A DNA stretch of 56,287 nucleotides, taken from Ventosimonas gracilis. GTDB lineage: Bacteria; Pseudomonadota; Gammaproteobacteria; Pseudomonadales; Pseudomonadaceae. The notes beneath the pieces are model-generated. The model saw nothing but the letters and a program-made list of their open reading frames with translations. It searched no databases and was not told the origin of the DNA. Where the stretch lies: positions 1 through 56,287 of the forward strand of contig NZ_LSZO01000145.1 in the NCBI RefSeq assembly GCF_001580025.1, in the 5' to 3' direction. Position 1 is the stretch's first letter. Every line of letters starts with the position of its first letter. The position numbers and the translations under genes are program-made. Shown in pieces: positions 26,149-36,324 of the stretch.

Positions 26149-27591
26149 GTGAATACAGCCATCAATCCTGCTGGTTCTTATAACTATAAAGTGGTTCGCC
26201 AATTTGCCTTGATGACGGTTGTCTGGGGCATTTTGGGTATGGGTATGGGCGTATTTATCGCCCTGCAACTGGTATTTCCCCACTTTAATTTTGACTTGCC
26301 CTGGACGAGCTTTGGCCGTCTGCGCCCGCTGCATACCAATTTGGTGATTTTTGCCTTTGGCGGCTGCGCCTTGTTTGCCACTTCTTACTACGTGGTGCAG
26401 CGCACTTGCCAAACAAGGTTAATTTCCGACGGTTTAGCCGCCTTTACCTTTTGGGGCTGGCAGGCCGTTATTGTGCTGGCGGGGCTTTCGTTGCCTTTGG
26501 GTTTGACCAGCTCCAAAGAGTACGCAGAGCTCGAATGGCCGATTGATATTCTGATTACCATTGTTTGGGTCGCCTATGCGCTGGTGTTTTTCGGCACCAT
26601 CGTCAAGCGCAAATCCAGGCATATCTATGTCGGCAACTGGTTTTACGGCGCGTTTATCGTGGTCACGGCGATGTTGCATATCGTCAATAACATCGAAATT
26701 CCGGTGACTTGGTTTAAATCCTATTCAGTCTATGCCGGTGCAACCGATGCCATGATTCAGTGGTGGTACGGGCATAACGCGGTCGGGTTTTTCTTGACCA
26801 CCGGCTTTTTGGGCATGATGTATTACTTTGTGCCAAAACAGGCCGAACGCCCGGTTTATTCCTACCGACTTTCGGTCGTTCACTTCTGGGCGCTGATTAC
26901 CCTTTATATCTGGGCAGGCCCGCACCATTTGCACTACACGGCATTGCCGGACTGGGCGCAGAGCCTTGGTATGGTGATGTCGGTCATCCTGCTCGCGCCG
27001 TCTTGGGGCGGCATGATTAACGGCATGATGACGCTCTCCGGTGCCTGGCACAAATTGCGTGATGACCCGGTGTTGCGCTTTTTGGTGGTGTCCTTGGCCT
27101 TCTACGGCATGTCCACCTTTGAAGGGCCGATGATGGCGATTAAAACCGTCAACGCGCTGTCGCACTACACCGACTGGACCATTGGTCACGTGCACGCCGG
27201 TGCCTTGGGCTGGGTGGCGATGGTATCGATTGGCTCGCTCTATCATTTAATCCCGCGTGTCTATGGCTTAACCCGCATGCACAGCATCGGCCTGATTAAC
27301 GCGCATTTTTGGCTCGCCACCGTCGGCACGGTGCTCTATATCGCCTCGATGTGGGTCAACGGCATTACCCAAGGCTTGATGTGGCGCGCCGTTAATGAAG
27401 ACGGCACGCTGACCTATTCCTTTGTCGAAGCCTTGGTCGCCAGTCACCCCGGCTTTGTGGTGCGCGCTATTGGCGGCGGCTTCTTCGCCTTCGGCATGCT
27501 ATTGATGGCCTGGAATACCTACAAGACCGTCCGCGCGGCCAAACCGGCCAGCGCACAAAGCGCCGCATTGATCCCGGCGGGAGCACACTGA
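26149..27591 (+). CDS. ccoN: cbb3-type cytochrome c oxidase subunit I
   Basis: This is the 480-residue catalytic membrane subunit carrying the low-spin haem b and the haem b3-CuB centre where oxygen is reduced. Features include the haem His in [14 protein letters not shown], the [14 protein letters not shown] segment, the [13 protein letters not shown] metal-site helix and [15 protein letters not shown]. The start is a GTG with GGAG 10 bases upstream. It overlaps ccoO by one base (TGATG) and heads ccoNOQP. Confidence 0.97.
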   Translation: MNTAINPAGSYNYKVVRQFALMTVVWGILGMGMGVFIALQLVFPHFNFDLPWTSFGRLRPLHTNLVIFAFGGCALFATSYYVVQRTCQTRLISDGLAAFTFWGWQAVIVLAGLSLPLGLTSSKEYAELEWPIDILITIVWVAYALVFFGTIVKRKSRHIYVGNWFYGAFIVVTAMLHIVNNIEIPVTWFKSYSVYAGATDAMIQWWYGHNAVGFFLTTGFLGMMYYFVPKQAERPVYSYRLSVVHFWALITLYIWAGPHHLHYTALPDWAQSLGMVMSVILLAPSWGGMINGMMTLSGAWHKLRDDPVLRFLVVSLAFYGMSTFEGPMMAIKTVNALSHYTDWTIGHVHAGALGWVAMVSIGSLYHLIPRVYGLTRMHSIGLINAHFWLATVGTVLYIASMWVNGITQGLMWRAVNEDGTLTYSFVEALVASHPGFVVRAIGGGFFAFGMLLMAWNTYKTVRAAKPASAQSAALIPAGAH

Positions 27592-28199
27592 TGAAACACG
27601 AAGTTTTTGAGAAAAACATTGGTCTGCTGCTGTTTGGCATGGTGCTGGCGGTAAGTGTCGGCGGCTTGACGCAAATCGTCCCGCTGTTTTTTCAGGACGT
27701 GACCAATCAGCCGGTCGCTGGCATGAAACCCTACACGGCGCTGCAACTGGAAGGCCGCGATATTTACATCCGCGAAGGCTGCGTCGGCTGCCATTCGCAG
27801 ATGATCAGACCGTTCCGCGCCGAAACCGAACGCTACGGCCATTACTCGGTCGCCGGTGAAAGCGTGTGGGACCATCCGTTCCTTTGGGGATCCAAACGCA
27901 CCGGGCCTGATTTAGCACGGGTCGGCGGGCGTTATTCGGATGAATGGCACCGCGCCCATCTGTACAACCCGCGCAACGTGGTGCCGGAATCCATCATGCC
28001 GTCCTACCCCTGGCTGGTGGAAAACCAGCTCGACGGCAAAGACACCGCCGCGAAAATGCGTGCACTTCGCGCCGTCGGCGTGCCTTATCAAGATGAAGAC
28101 ATTGCGGGCGCTGCGGATGCGGTTAAAGGCAAATCGGAAATGGACGCGCTGGTCGCCTATCTACAAGGCTTAGGCACCGCCATTAAAAGCAAGAGGTAA
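27591..28199 (+). CDS. ccoO: cbb3-type cytochrome c oxidase subunit II (mono-haem)
   Basis: The 202-residue subunit has one N-terminal membrane anchor ([19 protein letters not shown]) and a single c-type haem site, [34 protein letters not shown] and [16 protein letters not shown] are further family marks. It passes electrons to CcoN. Confidence 0.97.
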   Translation: MKHEVFEKNIGLLLFGMVLAVSVGGLTQIVPLFFQDVTNQPVAGMKPYTALQLEGRDIYIREGCVGCHSQMIRPFRAETERYGHYSVAGESVWDHPFLWGSKRTGPDLARVGGRYSDEWHRAHLYNPRNVVPESIMPSYPWLVENQLDGKDTAAKMRALRAVGVPYQDEDIAGAADAVKGKSEMDALVAYLQGLGTAIKSKR

Positions 28200-28204
28200 G
28201 CAAC

Positions 28205-28417
28205 ATGAGCATTGGCATGATTCGCGGCTTAGGCACGCTGGTGATTTTTATCGCCTTTGTTGGCATGCTGCTGTGGGTATTTAACGGCAAGCGCAAAAAA
28301 GATTTTGAACAGGCCGCCATGCTGCCCTTGGTGGATGACGATGCCGAACTGAGCGCCAAACCCGCCGAAGAGCAACAGGCAAAAAGCCAGGGCAAGCCTG
28401 CTGGAGAACACCCATGA
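28205..28417 (+). CDS. ccoQ: cbb3-type cytochrome c oxidase subunit CcoQ
   Basis: A small 70-residue protein with one membrane helix ([16 protein letters not shown]) followed by [14 protein letters not shown] and an acidic/Gln-rich tail. It sits between ccoO and ccoP, overlapping ccoP by 4 bases, as expected for the small assembly/stability subunit. Confidence 0.93.
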   Translation: MSIGMIRGLGTLVIFIAFVGMLLWVFNGKRKKDFEQAAMLPLVDDDAELSAKPAEEQQAKSQGKPAGEHP

Positions 28418-29373
28418 CCCCGTTTTGGAGCCTGTACGTCAGCCTGCTGTCGATAGGCACATTGATTGGCTTGACTTGGCTGCTGTTTGCCACCCGCCGT
28501 GGGCAACGGGCGGATGCCGACAACAATATCGTCGGCCACTCGTTTGACGGTATCGAGGAATACGACAACCCGCTGCCGAAGTGGTGGTTTATGTTGTTTG
28601 TCGGCACCATCGTCTTTACCGTGGGTTATTTAATCCTTTACCCGGGCTTGGGTAACTGGAAAGGACTGTTCCCCGGCTATCAAAGTGGCGAACAGTTCAC
28701 CGATGGGCAAAAAGGCTGGACGGGCGTGCACGAGTGGGAAAAAGAAATGGCGCGTGCCGATGCCCGCTTTGGCCCGATTTTCGCCAAATTCGCCGCCATG
28801 CCCATAGAGGAAGTCGCCAAAGACCCGCAGGCGCTGAAAATGGGCGGACGCTTGTTTGCCTCCAACTGCGCCATCTGCCACGGCTCCGATGCCAAGGGCG
28901 CTTACGGCTTTCCCGATTTAACCGATGAGGTTTGGCGCTGGGGCGGCACGCCGCAAGACATCAAAGCCAGCATCATGAACGGTCGCCACGGCGTTATGGC
29001 ACCTTGGGGCGATGCCATCGGCGAAGCGGGCGTGCGCAACGTTGCCGCCTATGTCTTGAGCGAACTGGCAAAACGCCCGCTGCCCGCTGATGCCAAGGCC
29101 GACCTTGCCGCTGGCAAGCAAACCTTCGCAACCATCTGTGTCGCCTGCCACGGCCCGGAAGGCAAAGGCATGGCCGCCTTGGGTGCACCGGATTTAACCC
29201 GCCCGGATGCCTTTATCTACGGCACCAGCTACGCGCAAATCCAGCATACCGTGCGCCACGGCAGACAAAACCAAATGCCCGCCCAAGCCGAACTGCAAGG
29301 GAACGACAAAGTGCACTTGCTCGCGGCCTATGTGTACAGCCTGTCGCACAAAGGTGAAGGGCAGACGCCGTAA
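28414..29373 (+). CDS. ccoP: cbb3-type cytochrome c oxidase subunit III (di-haem)
   Basis: The 319-residue subunit has two N-terminal membrane segments ([20 protein letters not shown] and [16 protein letters not shown]), the conserved [14 protein letters not shown] loop and two CxxCH haem sites (NCAICH and ICVACH). It receives electrons from soluble cytochromes. The gene ends the cco operon; no ccoG or ccoS follows. Confidence 0.97.
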   Translation: MTPFWSLYVSLLSIGTLIGLTWLLFATRRGQRADADNNIVGHSFDGIEEYDNPLPKWWFMLFVGTIVFTVGYLILYPGLGNWKGLFPGYQSGEQFTDGQKGWTGVHEWEKEMARADARFGPIFAKFAAMPIEEVAKDPQALKMGGRLFASNCAICHGSDAKGAYGFPDLTDEVWRWGGTPQDIKASIMNGRHGVMAPWGDAIGEAGVRNVAAYVLSELAKRPLPADAKADLAAGKQTFATICVACHGPEGKGMAALGAPDLTRPDAFIYGTSYAQIQHTVRHGRQNQMPAQAELQGNDKVHLLAAYVYSLSHKGEGQTP

Positions 29374-29386
29374 TCTGACACGCACA

Positions 29387-29409
29387 GCCGCCGCCATTCG
29401 TGCGGCGGC
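29387..29409 (+). terminator. Hairpin after ccoP
   Basis: GCCGCCGC and GCGGCGGC form an 8-bp stem around 7 bases, 14 bp after the ccoP stop and ahead of the converging lpxL gene. There is no T run, so its termination strength is uncertain. Confidence 0.5.
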
Positions 29410-29471
29410 GTATTCCTGAAGATTGCTGGACACGCGCGAATTTCAGCGGGTATCCGGCTGGGCGCCGTGAC

Positions 29472-30401
29472 TTATGCCTTGTTATAAAGCGAAGGACTAC
29501 CCTCGGGGCGGGTTTTAAAGCGCCGGTGCGCCCACAGGTATTGTTCGGGATGCGCTCTGATGACTTGTTCCAGCCATTGGTTGATACGCAGGCAATCGGC
29601 CTGTTCACTTTCCCCGGGGAAATCCGCAAAAGGCGGATGAATCACCAAGCGATAACCACGGCCATTGGGCAGACGCTCTTGGGTAAAGGGTAAAACCCGC
29701 GCCTTGCCTAATCGAGCCAAGCGGCTGGTCGCTGTGACTGTAGCCGCCATTACGCCAAACAGCGGCACAAACAGGCTGTGTTTGCGTCCGTAGTCTTGAT
29801 CCGGCGCGTACCAAAGGGCGCGGCCTTGGCGCAAAAGGCGCAGCGCTGCGCGTACATCCTCGCGCTCAATCGCCAAGGAATCGGCGTTATGCCGCTCACG
29901 CCCGCACCGTTGCAACCAGTCAAACAGCGGGTTGTCATGGGTGCGGTACATGCCATCGATACTGTGCTGCCCGCCCAGCAAGGCCGCGCCGATTTCAAGC
30001 GTGGTAAAGTGCGCGGCCATTAAAATGACCCCTTGGCGCTCTTGCTGCGCCTGTTTGAGATGCTCCAGCCCTTCGATAAGACCTAGCTTGCGCAAACGGG
30101 CAAGCGGCCACCACCAGCTTATCGCCATCTCAAAAACCGCCATGCCGGTCGAGGCAAAGTTCTCTTTAGCGAGGCGTTCGCGTTCGCTTTCGTCAAGCTC
30201 AGGGAAGCACAACTGCAAATTACGCTGCACAATCTGCCGCCTGCGCTGCGCCAATCGGTAAACCACCGCGCCCAAGCCACGCCCCAATTTAAGCAGCAGG
30301 CTAAAAGGTAACTGCGCAAGCAGCCAGAGCAGGCCAAACCCCATCCACATAGGAAAGTAGCGCGGATGCAAAAAGGCAGGACGAAAATGGGGAGCGGCCA
30401 T
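29472..30401 (-). CDS. lpxL: Lipid A biosynthesis lauroyl/late acyltransferase (LpxL/HtrB)
   Basis: The 309-residue inner membrane enzyme adds a secondary acyl chain to lipid A. It has an N-terminal membrane segment (MWMGFGLLWLLAQLPFSLLL), the catalytic HxxxxE motif in AAHFTTLEIGAALL, YRTHDNPLFDWL and WYAPDQDYGRKHSLFVPLFG. Its neighbourhood to minCDE is as in Pseudomonas. Confidence 0.93.
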   Translation of the reverse strand: MAAPHFRPAFLHPRYFPMWMGFGLLWLLAQLPFSLLLKLGRGLGAVVYRLAQRRRQIVQRNLQLCFPELDESERERLAKENFASTGMAVFEMAISWWWPLARLRKLGLIEGLEHLKQAQQERQGVILMAAHFTTLEIGAALLGGQHSIDGMYRTHDNPLFDWLQRCGRERHNADSLAIEREDVRAALRLLRQGRALWYAPDQDYGRKHSLFVPLFGVMAATVTATSRLARLGKARVLPFTQERLPNGRGYRLVIHPPFADFPGESEQADCLRINQWLEQVIRAHPEQYLWAHRRFKTRPEGSPSLYNKA

Positions 30402-30435
30402 TGCAGGTCTTTATCAACAATATGGGCGGGGGATT

Positions 30436-31278
30436 TTAGCGGTCTGTGCTTATCGGCGGCACTACCTTGTAATTTTGATTTAACGTGCGGGAATTTAAGC
30501 CGTTCGTATGCCGTCCCAGCAACTTGGCAAACTGGCTGTCGTAAGTCTTTCCATTAAAAATGACGGGATGCAGCTCTAATCGGGGTCTGCCAAAACCAAA
30601 ACGCGGCGGCAACACTTTCCCCCAGCTGAACGCTTCAGCAGGCACCTTCGTCCCTGCTGGCTCAATCAGCAATATCACAGCGCCCTCGCGCTCAATAATA
30701 ATGGTCAAGTTACCATTGCCGTATAAATCAGCAATGGGTGAATTCGCGCGGATAAGCAGATCAATTTCATGCGGCTTGTAACTCGAAACCTTCGCCCGGT
30801 TTGGCAGTAGACCCAATAAAAAGCGCCCTACAATGATTTTTTCTGAGGCTTTTTCCAGCTCCCTTTGATTGGCATTGAGACAAGCGGCCAAGCGGTCAAC
30901 CTGATCCATGTCAAACTGCTCAGGCGGGAAATACAACGTACGCCCTGCACGCGTAATTTGTTCACGAAGATCAGGGGGCATCTGGTGCAGATAATTAAGC
31001 AGATACTTGTCATGGTTTTTGTAAAGAATGCTTGTTAGCACAATACCGCGATAACGATAACGAATATCTAACCAAGCAATACCGGCCAGAGTAGGGTCAT
31101 AAGGCCTGGCATCAATCACAAACTCGCCATCCGGGCAATCAAGACGGGCAATCAATTGATAGCTAGCCAAAGTAATACCCGGCCATATCAAACCGAGCAA
31201 CAGCAACGCGCAGGATAATATCAAAATAGTCATGATCATTAGCGTTATCGGCTTTGCACATAGAGCAAAGGGTTTCAC
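30436..31278 (-). CDS. Unknown membrane-anchored protein (280 aa)
   Basis: No family was recognised. The protein starts with a long hydrophobic stretch at about residues 12-40 (ILILSCALLLLGLIWPGITL), then a soluble part with no further membrane helix, so it should be held in the inner membrane facing the periplasm. Notable segments are DCPDGEFVIDARPYDP, YFPPEQFDMDQVDRLAACL and GFGRPRLELHPVIFNGK. It is read away from minC and lies just upstream of lpxL on the same strand with a 34-bp gap, so it may be co-transcribed with lpxL. Confidence 0.75.
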   Translation of the reverse strand: MKPFALCAKPITLMIMTILILSCALLLLGLIWPGITLASYQLIARLDCPDGEFVIDARPYDPTLAGIAWLDIRYRYRGIVLTSILYKNHDKYLLNYLHQMPPDLREQITRAGRTLYFPPEQFDMDQVDRLAACLNANQRELEKASEKIIVGRFLLGLLPNRAKVSSYKPHEIDLLIRANSPIADLYGNGNLTIIIEREGAVILLIEPAGTKVPAEAFSWGKVLPPRFGFGRPRLELHPVIFNGKTYDSQFAKLLGRHTNGLNSRTLNQNYKVVPPISTDR

Positions 31279-31387
31279 TGATCGTTGATTGACGCGGGCT
31301 TAGTATAAGTCGAAGGGCATCGGCTTGCACTGTGCCAACCGCCGCGCTATAAGTTGCAGCCCTTTCCATCTGCTGTACAAGGTGCTT

Positions 31388-32119
31388 ATGAGTCAAGCCG
31401 ATACCCCGCCCGCTTTTGTCCTTAAGGGCAGCATGCTGGCCATCAGTATTTTGCAGCTGGAAACCGGCGACCTTGAGCAAATCGATAACGCTTTGCAGGA
31501 AAAAGTCGAGCAGGCCAAGGATTTTTTCCAGCATATCCCGCTAGTGCTGGCGCTCGATAAACTGCCCGAAGACAGCGCGATAGACTTGCCCGCCGTGCAG
31601 CGGTTGTGCCAGCAGCACGGCTTAAAGATTATGGCGCTGCGCACGGAACAAGCCGCCCATATCGCCCTCGCACAGTCACAACAACTTTGTGTACTGCCGC
31701 CTTCTGGCATGCGCGAGAAATTCATTAGCTTAAATGAAGGCAATCCGCAGCCCGTCGCCGAAAAAATCGTAGAAGACGCCGCGCCCAAATTACCCACCCA
31801 ATTTATTACCAGCCCGGTGCGCAGCGGTATGCAAATCTATGCCGAAGACCGCGATTTAGTGGTGCTTGCGCCGGTCAGCACCGGTGCGGAACTGTTGGCC
31901 GATGGCAATATCCATATCTGGGCGCCGATGCGCGGACGGGCGCTCGCGGGCGTGAAAGGCGATGCCAGCGCCCGTATTTTCTGCCAGCAACTTGCCGCCG
32001 ACTTGCTCTGTATCGCCGGTATCTACAAATTGGGGGAAGACTTGCGCCGCGACCCGCGCTGGGGGCAATCGGCGCAACTAATACTGGACGGGGAGCAGTT
32101 GAAAGTCAGCCCTCTTTAG
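31388..32119 (+). CDS. minC: Septum site-determining protein MinC
   Basis: The 243-residue protein blocks FtsZ assembly away from mid-cell. It has the N-terminal FtsZ-inhibiting domain (FVLKGSMLAISILQLETGD) and the C-terminal beta-helix domain that binds MinD (SPVRSGMQIYAEDRDLVVLA, then GANIHIW-type GNIHIWAPMRGRALAG). The start at 31388 has AAGGTG nearby; the frame extends further up to 31325 without support. It heads minC-minD-minE. Confidence 0.94.
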   Translation: MSQADTPPAFVLKGSMLAISILQLETGDLEQIDNALQEKVEQAKDFFQHIPLVLALDKLPEDSAIDLPAVQRLCQQHGLKIMALRTEQAAHIALAQSQQLCVLPPSGMREKFISLNEGNPQPVAEKIVEDAAPKLPTQFITSPVRSGMQIYAEDRDLVVLAPVSTGAELLADGNIHIWAPMRGRALAGVKGDASARIFCQQLAADLLCIAGIYKLGEDLRRDPRWGQSAQLILDGEQLKVSPL

Positions 32120-32194
32120 CTGATACTTCGCCGATTTTCATATTTTTTAGCGAATTTAGCCCGATTTCTTCGGCTAAGAACGGGGGGTAACAGC

Positions 32195-33010
32195 TTGGCA
32201 AAGATACTGGTCATCACTTCCGGCAAGGGCGGGGTGGGTAAAACCACCACCAGCGCCGCCATCGGCACCGGGCTTGCCTTGCGCGGCCATAAAACGGTCA
32301 TCGTGGATTTTGACGTGGGGCTGCGCAATCTTGACCTTATCATGGGCTGCGAGCGCCGCGTGGTGTATGACTTTGTCAATGTGATCAATGGGGAAGCCAG
32401 CCTTAAGCAAGCGCTGATTAAAGACAAGCGCCTGGAAAACCTCTACATCCTCGCCGCCAGCCAAACGCGCGACAAAGACGCTTTGTCGCTCGAAGGCGTG
32501 GGAAAAGTCATCAACCAGCTTTCTGAAGTGTTCGATTACATCGTCTGCGATTCGCCCGCCGGTATCGAAAAAGGCGCGCATCTGGCCATGTATTTTGCCG
32601 ATGAAGCGATAGTCGTCACTAACCCGGAAGTCTCCTCGGTACGCGATTCCGACCGCATGCTGGGCTTGCTCGCCAGCAAATCCCGCCGCGCGGAAAAAAA
32701 CCTGTCGCCGATTAAAGAACACCTGCTGCTGACCCGCTACGACCCAAGCCGCGTCAACAAAGGCGAGATGCTGAGTATTAAAGATGTCGAAGAAATCCTC
32801 GCCGTTCGCTTGATTGGTGTTATTCCCGAATCCCAGTCGGTGCTTAAAGCCTCCAACAACGGCGTGCCGGTTATCCTCGATGAAGAAAGCGATGCAGGGC
32901 AGGCCTACAGCGACGCGGTCGAACGCTTGCTGGGCAAAGAGATGGATCTGCGCTTTACCGACGAACAGAAAAAAGGCTTCTTCCAGCGCTTGTTTGGAGG
33001 CCAAAAATGA
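32195..33010 (+). CDS. minD: Septum site-determining ATPase MinD
   Basis: The 271-residue ATPase has the deviant Walker A motif [33 protein letters not shown] and a C-terminal amphipathic membrane-targeting helix ([11 protein letters not shown]). The start is a TTG at 32195, with a GGGGGG run a few bases upstream, which places [12 protein letters not shown] at the family's usual position. It overlaps minE by 4 bases. Confidence 0.96.
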   Translation: MAKILVITSGKGGVGKTTTSAAIGTGLALRGHKTVIVDFDVGLRNLDLIMGCERRVVYDFVNVINGEASLKQALIKDKRLENLYILAASQTRDKDALSLEGVGKVINQLSEVFDYIVCDSPAGIEKGAHLAMYFADEAIVVTNPEVSSVRDSDRMLGLLASKSRRAEKNLSPIKEHLLLTRYDPSRVNKGEMLSIKDVEEILAVRLIGVIPESQSVLKASNNGVPVILDEESDAGQAYSDAVERLLGKEMDLRFTDEQKKGFFQRLFGGQK

Positions 33011-33297
33011 ATATTTTTGACTTTTTCAGGGAGCTGAGGAAAAAGTCATCGGGCGGCCAATCCTCCGCACAAGTCGCCAAAGAGCGTCTGCAAATCATCG
33101 TCCACCACGAACGCGGCCAACGTAACCAGCCGGATTACCTGCCCGATTTGCAGCGCGATTTGATTGAGGTGATCCAGCGTTACGTCAAAGTCGATGTCGA
33201 ACAGGTGCAGGTGATGCTGGAAAGCAAAGACAACCAATCCATTTTGGAACTGAACGTCACCCTGCCGGACCCTGTCGCCACCGAGGCGGGAGCTTAA
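33007..33297 (+). CDS. minE: Cell division topological specificity factor MinE
   Basis: The 96-residue protein has the N-terminal membrane-binding/MinD-contact part ([30 protein letters not shown]) and the C-terminal dimer domain ([20 protein letters not shown]). Its end overlaps the converging phoU end by 4 bases. Confidence 0.95.
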   Translation: MNIFDFFRELRKKSSGGQSSAQVAKERLQIIVHHERGQRNQPDYLPDLQRDLIEVIQRYVKVDVEQVQVMLESKDNQSILELNVTLPDPVATEAGA

Positions 33298-33962
33298 CTT
33301 ACCTCGCCCTCGTGCAGCAGGTAGTGCACCAGTCTTGCGATATTGCGTGCGTAGTCGCCAATGCGTTCCAGTGAGCGCAGTGTCCAGATAATCGAGAACA
33401 CGCGGGAAATCCCGCGTGGGTCTTCCATCATGTAGGTCAAGAGTTCGCGCAAGGCGCTTTTGTATTCGCGGTCGATGGTTTTATCGCGTTCGATAATGGC
33501 AAGCGCCTGCTTGCCGTCCAGGCGGGCGAAGGCGTCGAGCGCTTCGCGCACCATCTGAGTCACCTGCCCGCCGATATGACGCACTTCGATATAACCACGC
33601 GGCGCGGCACCTTCTTCGGCCAGTGTAATGGCACGTTTGGCGATTTTGCCGGCCTCTTCGCCGATACGCTCCAAATCAATCACCGCTTTGCAGATGCTGA
33701 TGACCAGGCGCAAATCGGATGCCGTCGGCTGGCGACGGGCGAGGATGCGCAGACAGGCTTCGTCAATCTGCTCACGCATTTGCTGGATATGCGGGCGGTA
33801 GCTACGCACTTGTTCGGCTTGCGCGGAATCGGCCTCCATCAGCGCGTTGAGCGCTTCGCTCACTTGCCGCTCAACCGCGCCGCCGAGCGCCAAAAAGGCG
33901 CTGCTCAAAGCTTGTAGCTCGCTGTCAAACTGGCGCGAGATATGGCGTTCGTGGTCTTTCAT
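33294..33962 (-). CDS. phoU: Phosphate signalling regulator PhoU
   Basis: The 222-residue protein is built of two three-helix bundles with the conserved [20 protein letters not shown] and [18 protein letters not shown] metal-binding repeats. PhoU couples Pst transport to PhoR/PhoB signalling. It is the last gene of the pst operon, 29 bp after pstB. Confidence 0.95.
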   Translation of the reverse strand: MKDHERHISRQFDSELQALSSAFLALGGAVERQVSEALNALMEADSAQAEQVRSYRPHIQQMREQIDEACLRILARRQPTASDLRLVISICKAVIDLERIGEEAGKIAKRAITLAEEGAAPRGYIEVRHIGGQVTQMVREALDAFARLDGKQALAIIERDKTIDREYKSALRELLTYMMEDPRGISRVFSIIWTLRSLERIGDYARNIARLVHYLLHEGEVS

Positions 33963-33991
33963 GGTCTTCTCCTTCCCTCCAGGCCCGTTAA

Positions 33992-34795
33992 TCAGCCATA
34001 ACGGCCGGTAATGTAATCTTCCGTCTGCTGCTGCGCCGGACGGGTAAAGAGCGTGTCGGTGGGGGAAAATTCCACCACCCGGCCTTGGTGCATAAAGGCG
34101 GTAACGTCCGATACCCGCGCCGCTTGCTGCATGTTGTGGGTGACGATAAGCAAGGTGAAGCGGCTTTTCAGTTCAAACATCAGCTCCTCGATTTTTAAGG
34201 TGGAAATCGGGTCGAGCGCCGAGCAAGGCTCATCGAGCAGCAGCACTTGTGGCTCGATGGCAATGGCGCGGGCAATCACCAGTCGTTGCTGCTGGCCACC
34301 GGATAAGCCAAAGGCCGGGCTGTGCAGGCGGTCTTTAACCTCATCCCAGAGCGCCGCGCCTTGCAGCGCTTGCTCGACCGCCTCATCCAGATCGCGTTTG
34401 CGACGGATGCCCGCTATGCGAAGGCCGAAGGCGACGTTCTGCCAGATGCTGCCGGGAAACGGGTTGGGCTTTTGGAACACCATGCCGATACGGCGGCGCA
34501 GTTCGGTGACGTCTTCTTGTTGAATATTGCGCTCGCCCAAGCGGATTTCGCCCTGCATGCGGCAGCCGTCAATCAACTCGTGCAGCCGGTTGCAGCAGCG
34601 CAGCAGGCTGGATTTGCCGCAGCCGGATGCGCCGATAAAGGCGGTAATGCGCTGCGCAGGCAGCTCAAGGTCGATGTCAAATAGCGCTTGCTGTGCGCCG
34701 TAAAACAGGTTCAGCCGATGGATGGAAAGCGTCTGCCCAACCTCAGCGGTTTGGCGGGTAGGGCGGGCGAGCGCGTCGAGACGGGCGGCGTTCAT
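33992..34795 (-). CDS. pstB: Phosphate ABC transporter ATPase PstB
   Basis: The 267-residue ATPase has Walker [16 protein letters not shown], signature [18 protein letters not shown] and Walker [37 protein letters not shown] is typical of PstB. It follows pstA by 2 bases. Confidence 0.96.
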   Translation of the reverse strand: MNAARLDALARPTRQTAEVGQTLSIHRLNLFYGAQQALFDIDLELPAQRITAFIGASGCGKSSLLRCCNRLHELIDGCRMQGEIRLGERNIQQEDVTELRRRIGMVFQKPNPFPGSIWQNVAFGLRIAGIRRKRDLDEAVEQALQGAALWDEVKDRLHSPAFGLSGGQQQRLVIARAIAIEPQVLLLDEPCSALDPISTLKIEELMFELKSRFTLLIVTHNMQQAARVSDVTAFMHQGRVVEFSPTDTLFTRPAQQQTEDYITGRYG

Positions 34796-34797
34796 GA

Positions 34798-36324
34798 TTA
34801 GTGCTCCAGCAGGCGGTATTTGTCACGCAGACGGCTGCGCAGCAGCATGGCGCTTAAGTTAAGCAGCACAATCAGCAGCATCAGCAGCAAGGCAGTGGCG
34901 TAAACCAAAGGCCGCGCGGCTTCGATATTCGGGCTTTGAAAACCCAGGTCGTAGATATGAAAACCCAAGTGCATGATTTTGCGTTCCAGATGCAGATAGG
35001 GCGCGCTGCCATCAACAGCGAGCGCGGGCGCAAGTTTGACCACGCCAACCAGCATCAGCGGAGCCACTTCCCCAGCCGCGCGGGCGACCGCCAAAATCAT
35101 GCCGGTGAGCAGTGCCGGGCTTGCCATCGGCAATACCAGTTTCAGCAGGGTTTCGGCCTGGGTTGCGCCGAGCGCCAGAGCGCCTTCACGCAAACTGCGC
35201 GGAATGCGCGACAAGCCTTCTTCGGTGCTGACGATCACCACCGGAAGGGTCAACAGCGCCAAGGTCAGCGCCGCCCAAAACAGCCCAGGGGTACCGAAGG
35301 TCGGCGCGGGCAGGTTGTCTGCAAACAGCAAACGGTCGATGGAGCCGCCCAGCACATAGACAAAAAATCCCAGCCCAAACACGCCGTAGACAATCGACGG
35401 CACACCGGCGAGGTTGTGTACGGCAATCCTGATCAAGCGGGTGAGCAGGCCGTTTTTGGCGTATTCGTGCAGATAGAGCGCGGCAATGACGCCTAGGGGC
35501 GTGACCATCAGCGTCATCAGTAGCGTTAATAAAAAAGTGCCAAACAGCGCCGGGAAAATCCCGCCTTCGGTATTCGCCTCGCGCGGCGCTTCGCTTAAAA
35601 ACGCCATAAGCTTTTCGCCATAAAAGCCGATTTTTTGCAACAGACTCATGGCATTGGGCTGATAAGCGCGAACCACTTGGCTCAGGGCGATCACCTGCGT
35701 TTGCCCGTCTGCGCGCTGCATCAGCAGGCTATCGCGCGCGAGTTCATGGCGAAGTGCTGCAAGTTCGGCGCTGTCTCCTGAGGTTTCCAGCTTTTGCGCT
35801 CGCCCGATCAGCGCCCGCACCCGCGCAAGGCGCGGCGCGACTTGTTGCTCTGCCTTGGCACCTTCGGCGACCGTTTGCCCGTTTTCCTGCACGGCCAGCA
35901 GGTGGCCGTAAAAATCGCCCCATTCGCGCCGCTCCAGCGCCCAAAGCGCGGGATGCGCCAAGGCTTCGCTTAAGCCATCATCCAGCAGCCAGACAAAGTC
36001 ATGGCCGAACTGCTCGCGCCCACCGATTTTCAGCAGCTTGCGGGTTAATAGCGGGCTTTTATTGTCTGGCAACGGCAAGCCGCTTTCTGCCAAGCGCTGG
36101 CGCGGTAGTTGCTCGCTTTGTATCCACTTGCCGATAAGCTTTTGCGGTGCCTCACCGGGCAGTTGGTATTCAAGCTGCCAGAGCGCAGCAGGCCAGAACT
36201 GCCCCAGCCCGCGCAATGCCAAAAGTGCCAGCAGGCCGCCGACCATGATCAGCGCCAGCGCCGTGGCGGCGGCGCACAGCCAGATATAGGGCTGCCCGCT
36301 TTTAACCCAATTAAAGCGCCGCAT
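34798..36324 (-). CDS. pstA: Phosphate ABC transporter permease PstA, long form
   Basis: The C-terminal half is a normal PstA permease ([55 protein letters not shown]). Ahead of it is a 270-residue N-terminal extension with one membrane helix and a large periplasmic domain, which makes the protein 508 residues against about 300 in E. coli. Such long forms are known in Pseudomonas and relatives. It overlaps the pstC end by 14 bases. Confidence 0.93.
   Translation of the reverse strand: MRRFNWVKSGQPYIWLCAAATALALIMVGGLLALLALRGLGQFWPAALWQLEYQLPGEAPQKLIGKWIQSEQLPRQRLAESGLPLPDNKSPLLTRKLLKIGGREQFGHDFVWLLDDGLSEALAHPALWALERREWGDFYGHLLAVQENGQTVAEGAKAEQQVAPRLARVRALIGRAQKLETSGDSAELAALRHELARDSLLMQRADGQTQVIALSQVVRAYQPNAMSLLQKIGFYGEKLMAFLSEAPREANTEGGIFPALFGTFLLTLLMTLMVTPLGVIAALYLHEYAKNGLLTRLIRIAVHNLAGVPSIVYGVFGLGFFVYVLGGSIDRLLFADNLPAPTFGTPGLFWAALTLALLTLPVVIVSTEEGLSRIPRSLREGALALGATQAETLLKLVLPMASPALLTGMILAVARAAGEVAPLMLVGVVKLAPALAVDGSAPYLHLERKIMHLGFHIYDLGFQSPNIEAARPLVYATALLLMLLIVLLNLSAMLLRSRLRDKYRLLEH

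Noticed and set aside
31279-31387. Sigma70 promoter for minC (TTGATT and TATAAG)
   Set aside because: The spacing of 13 bp is too short to support the call.
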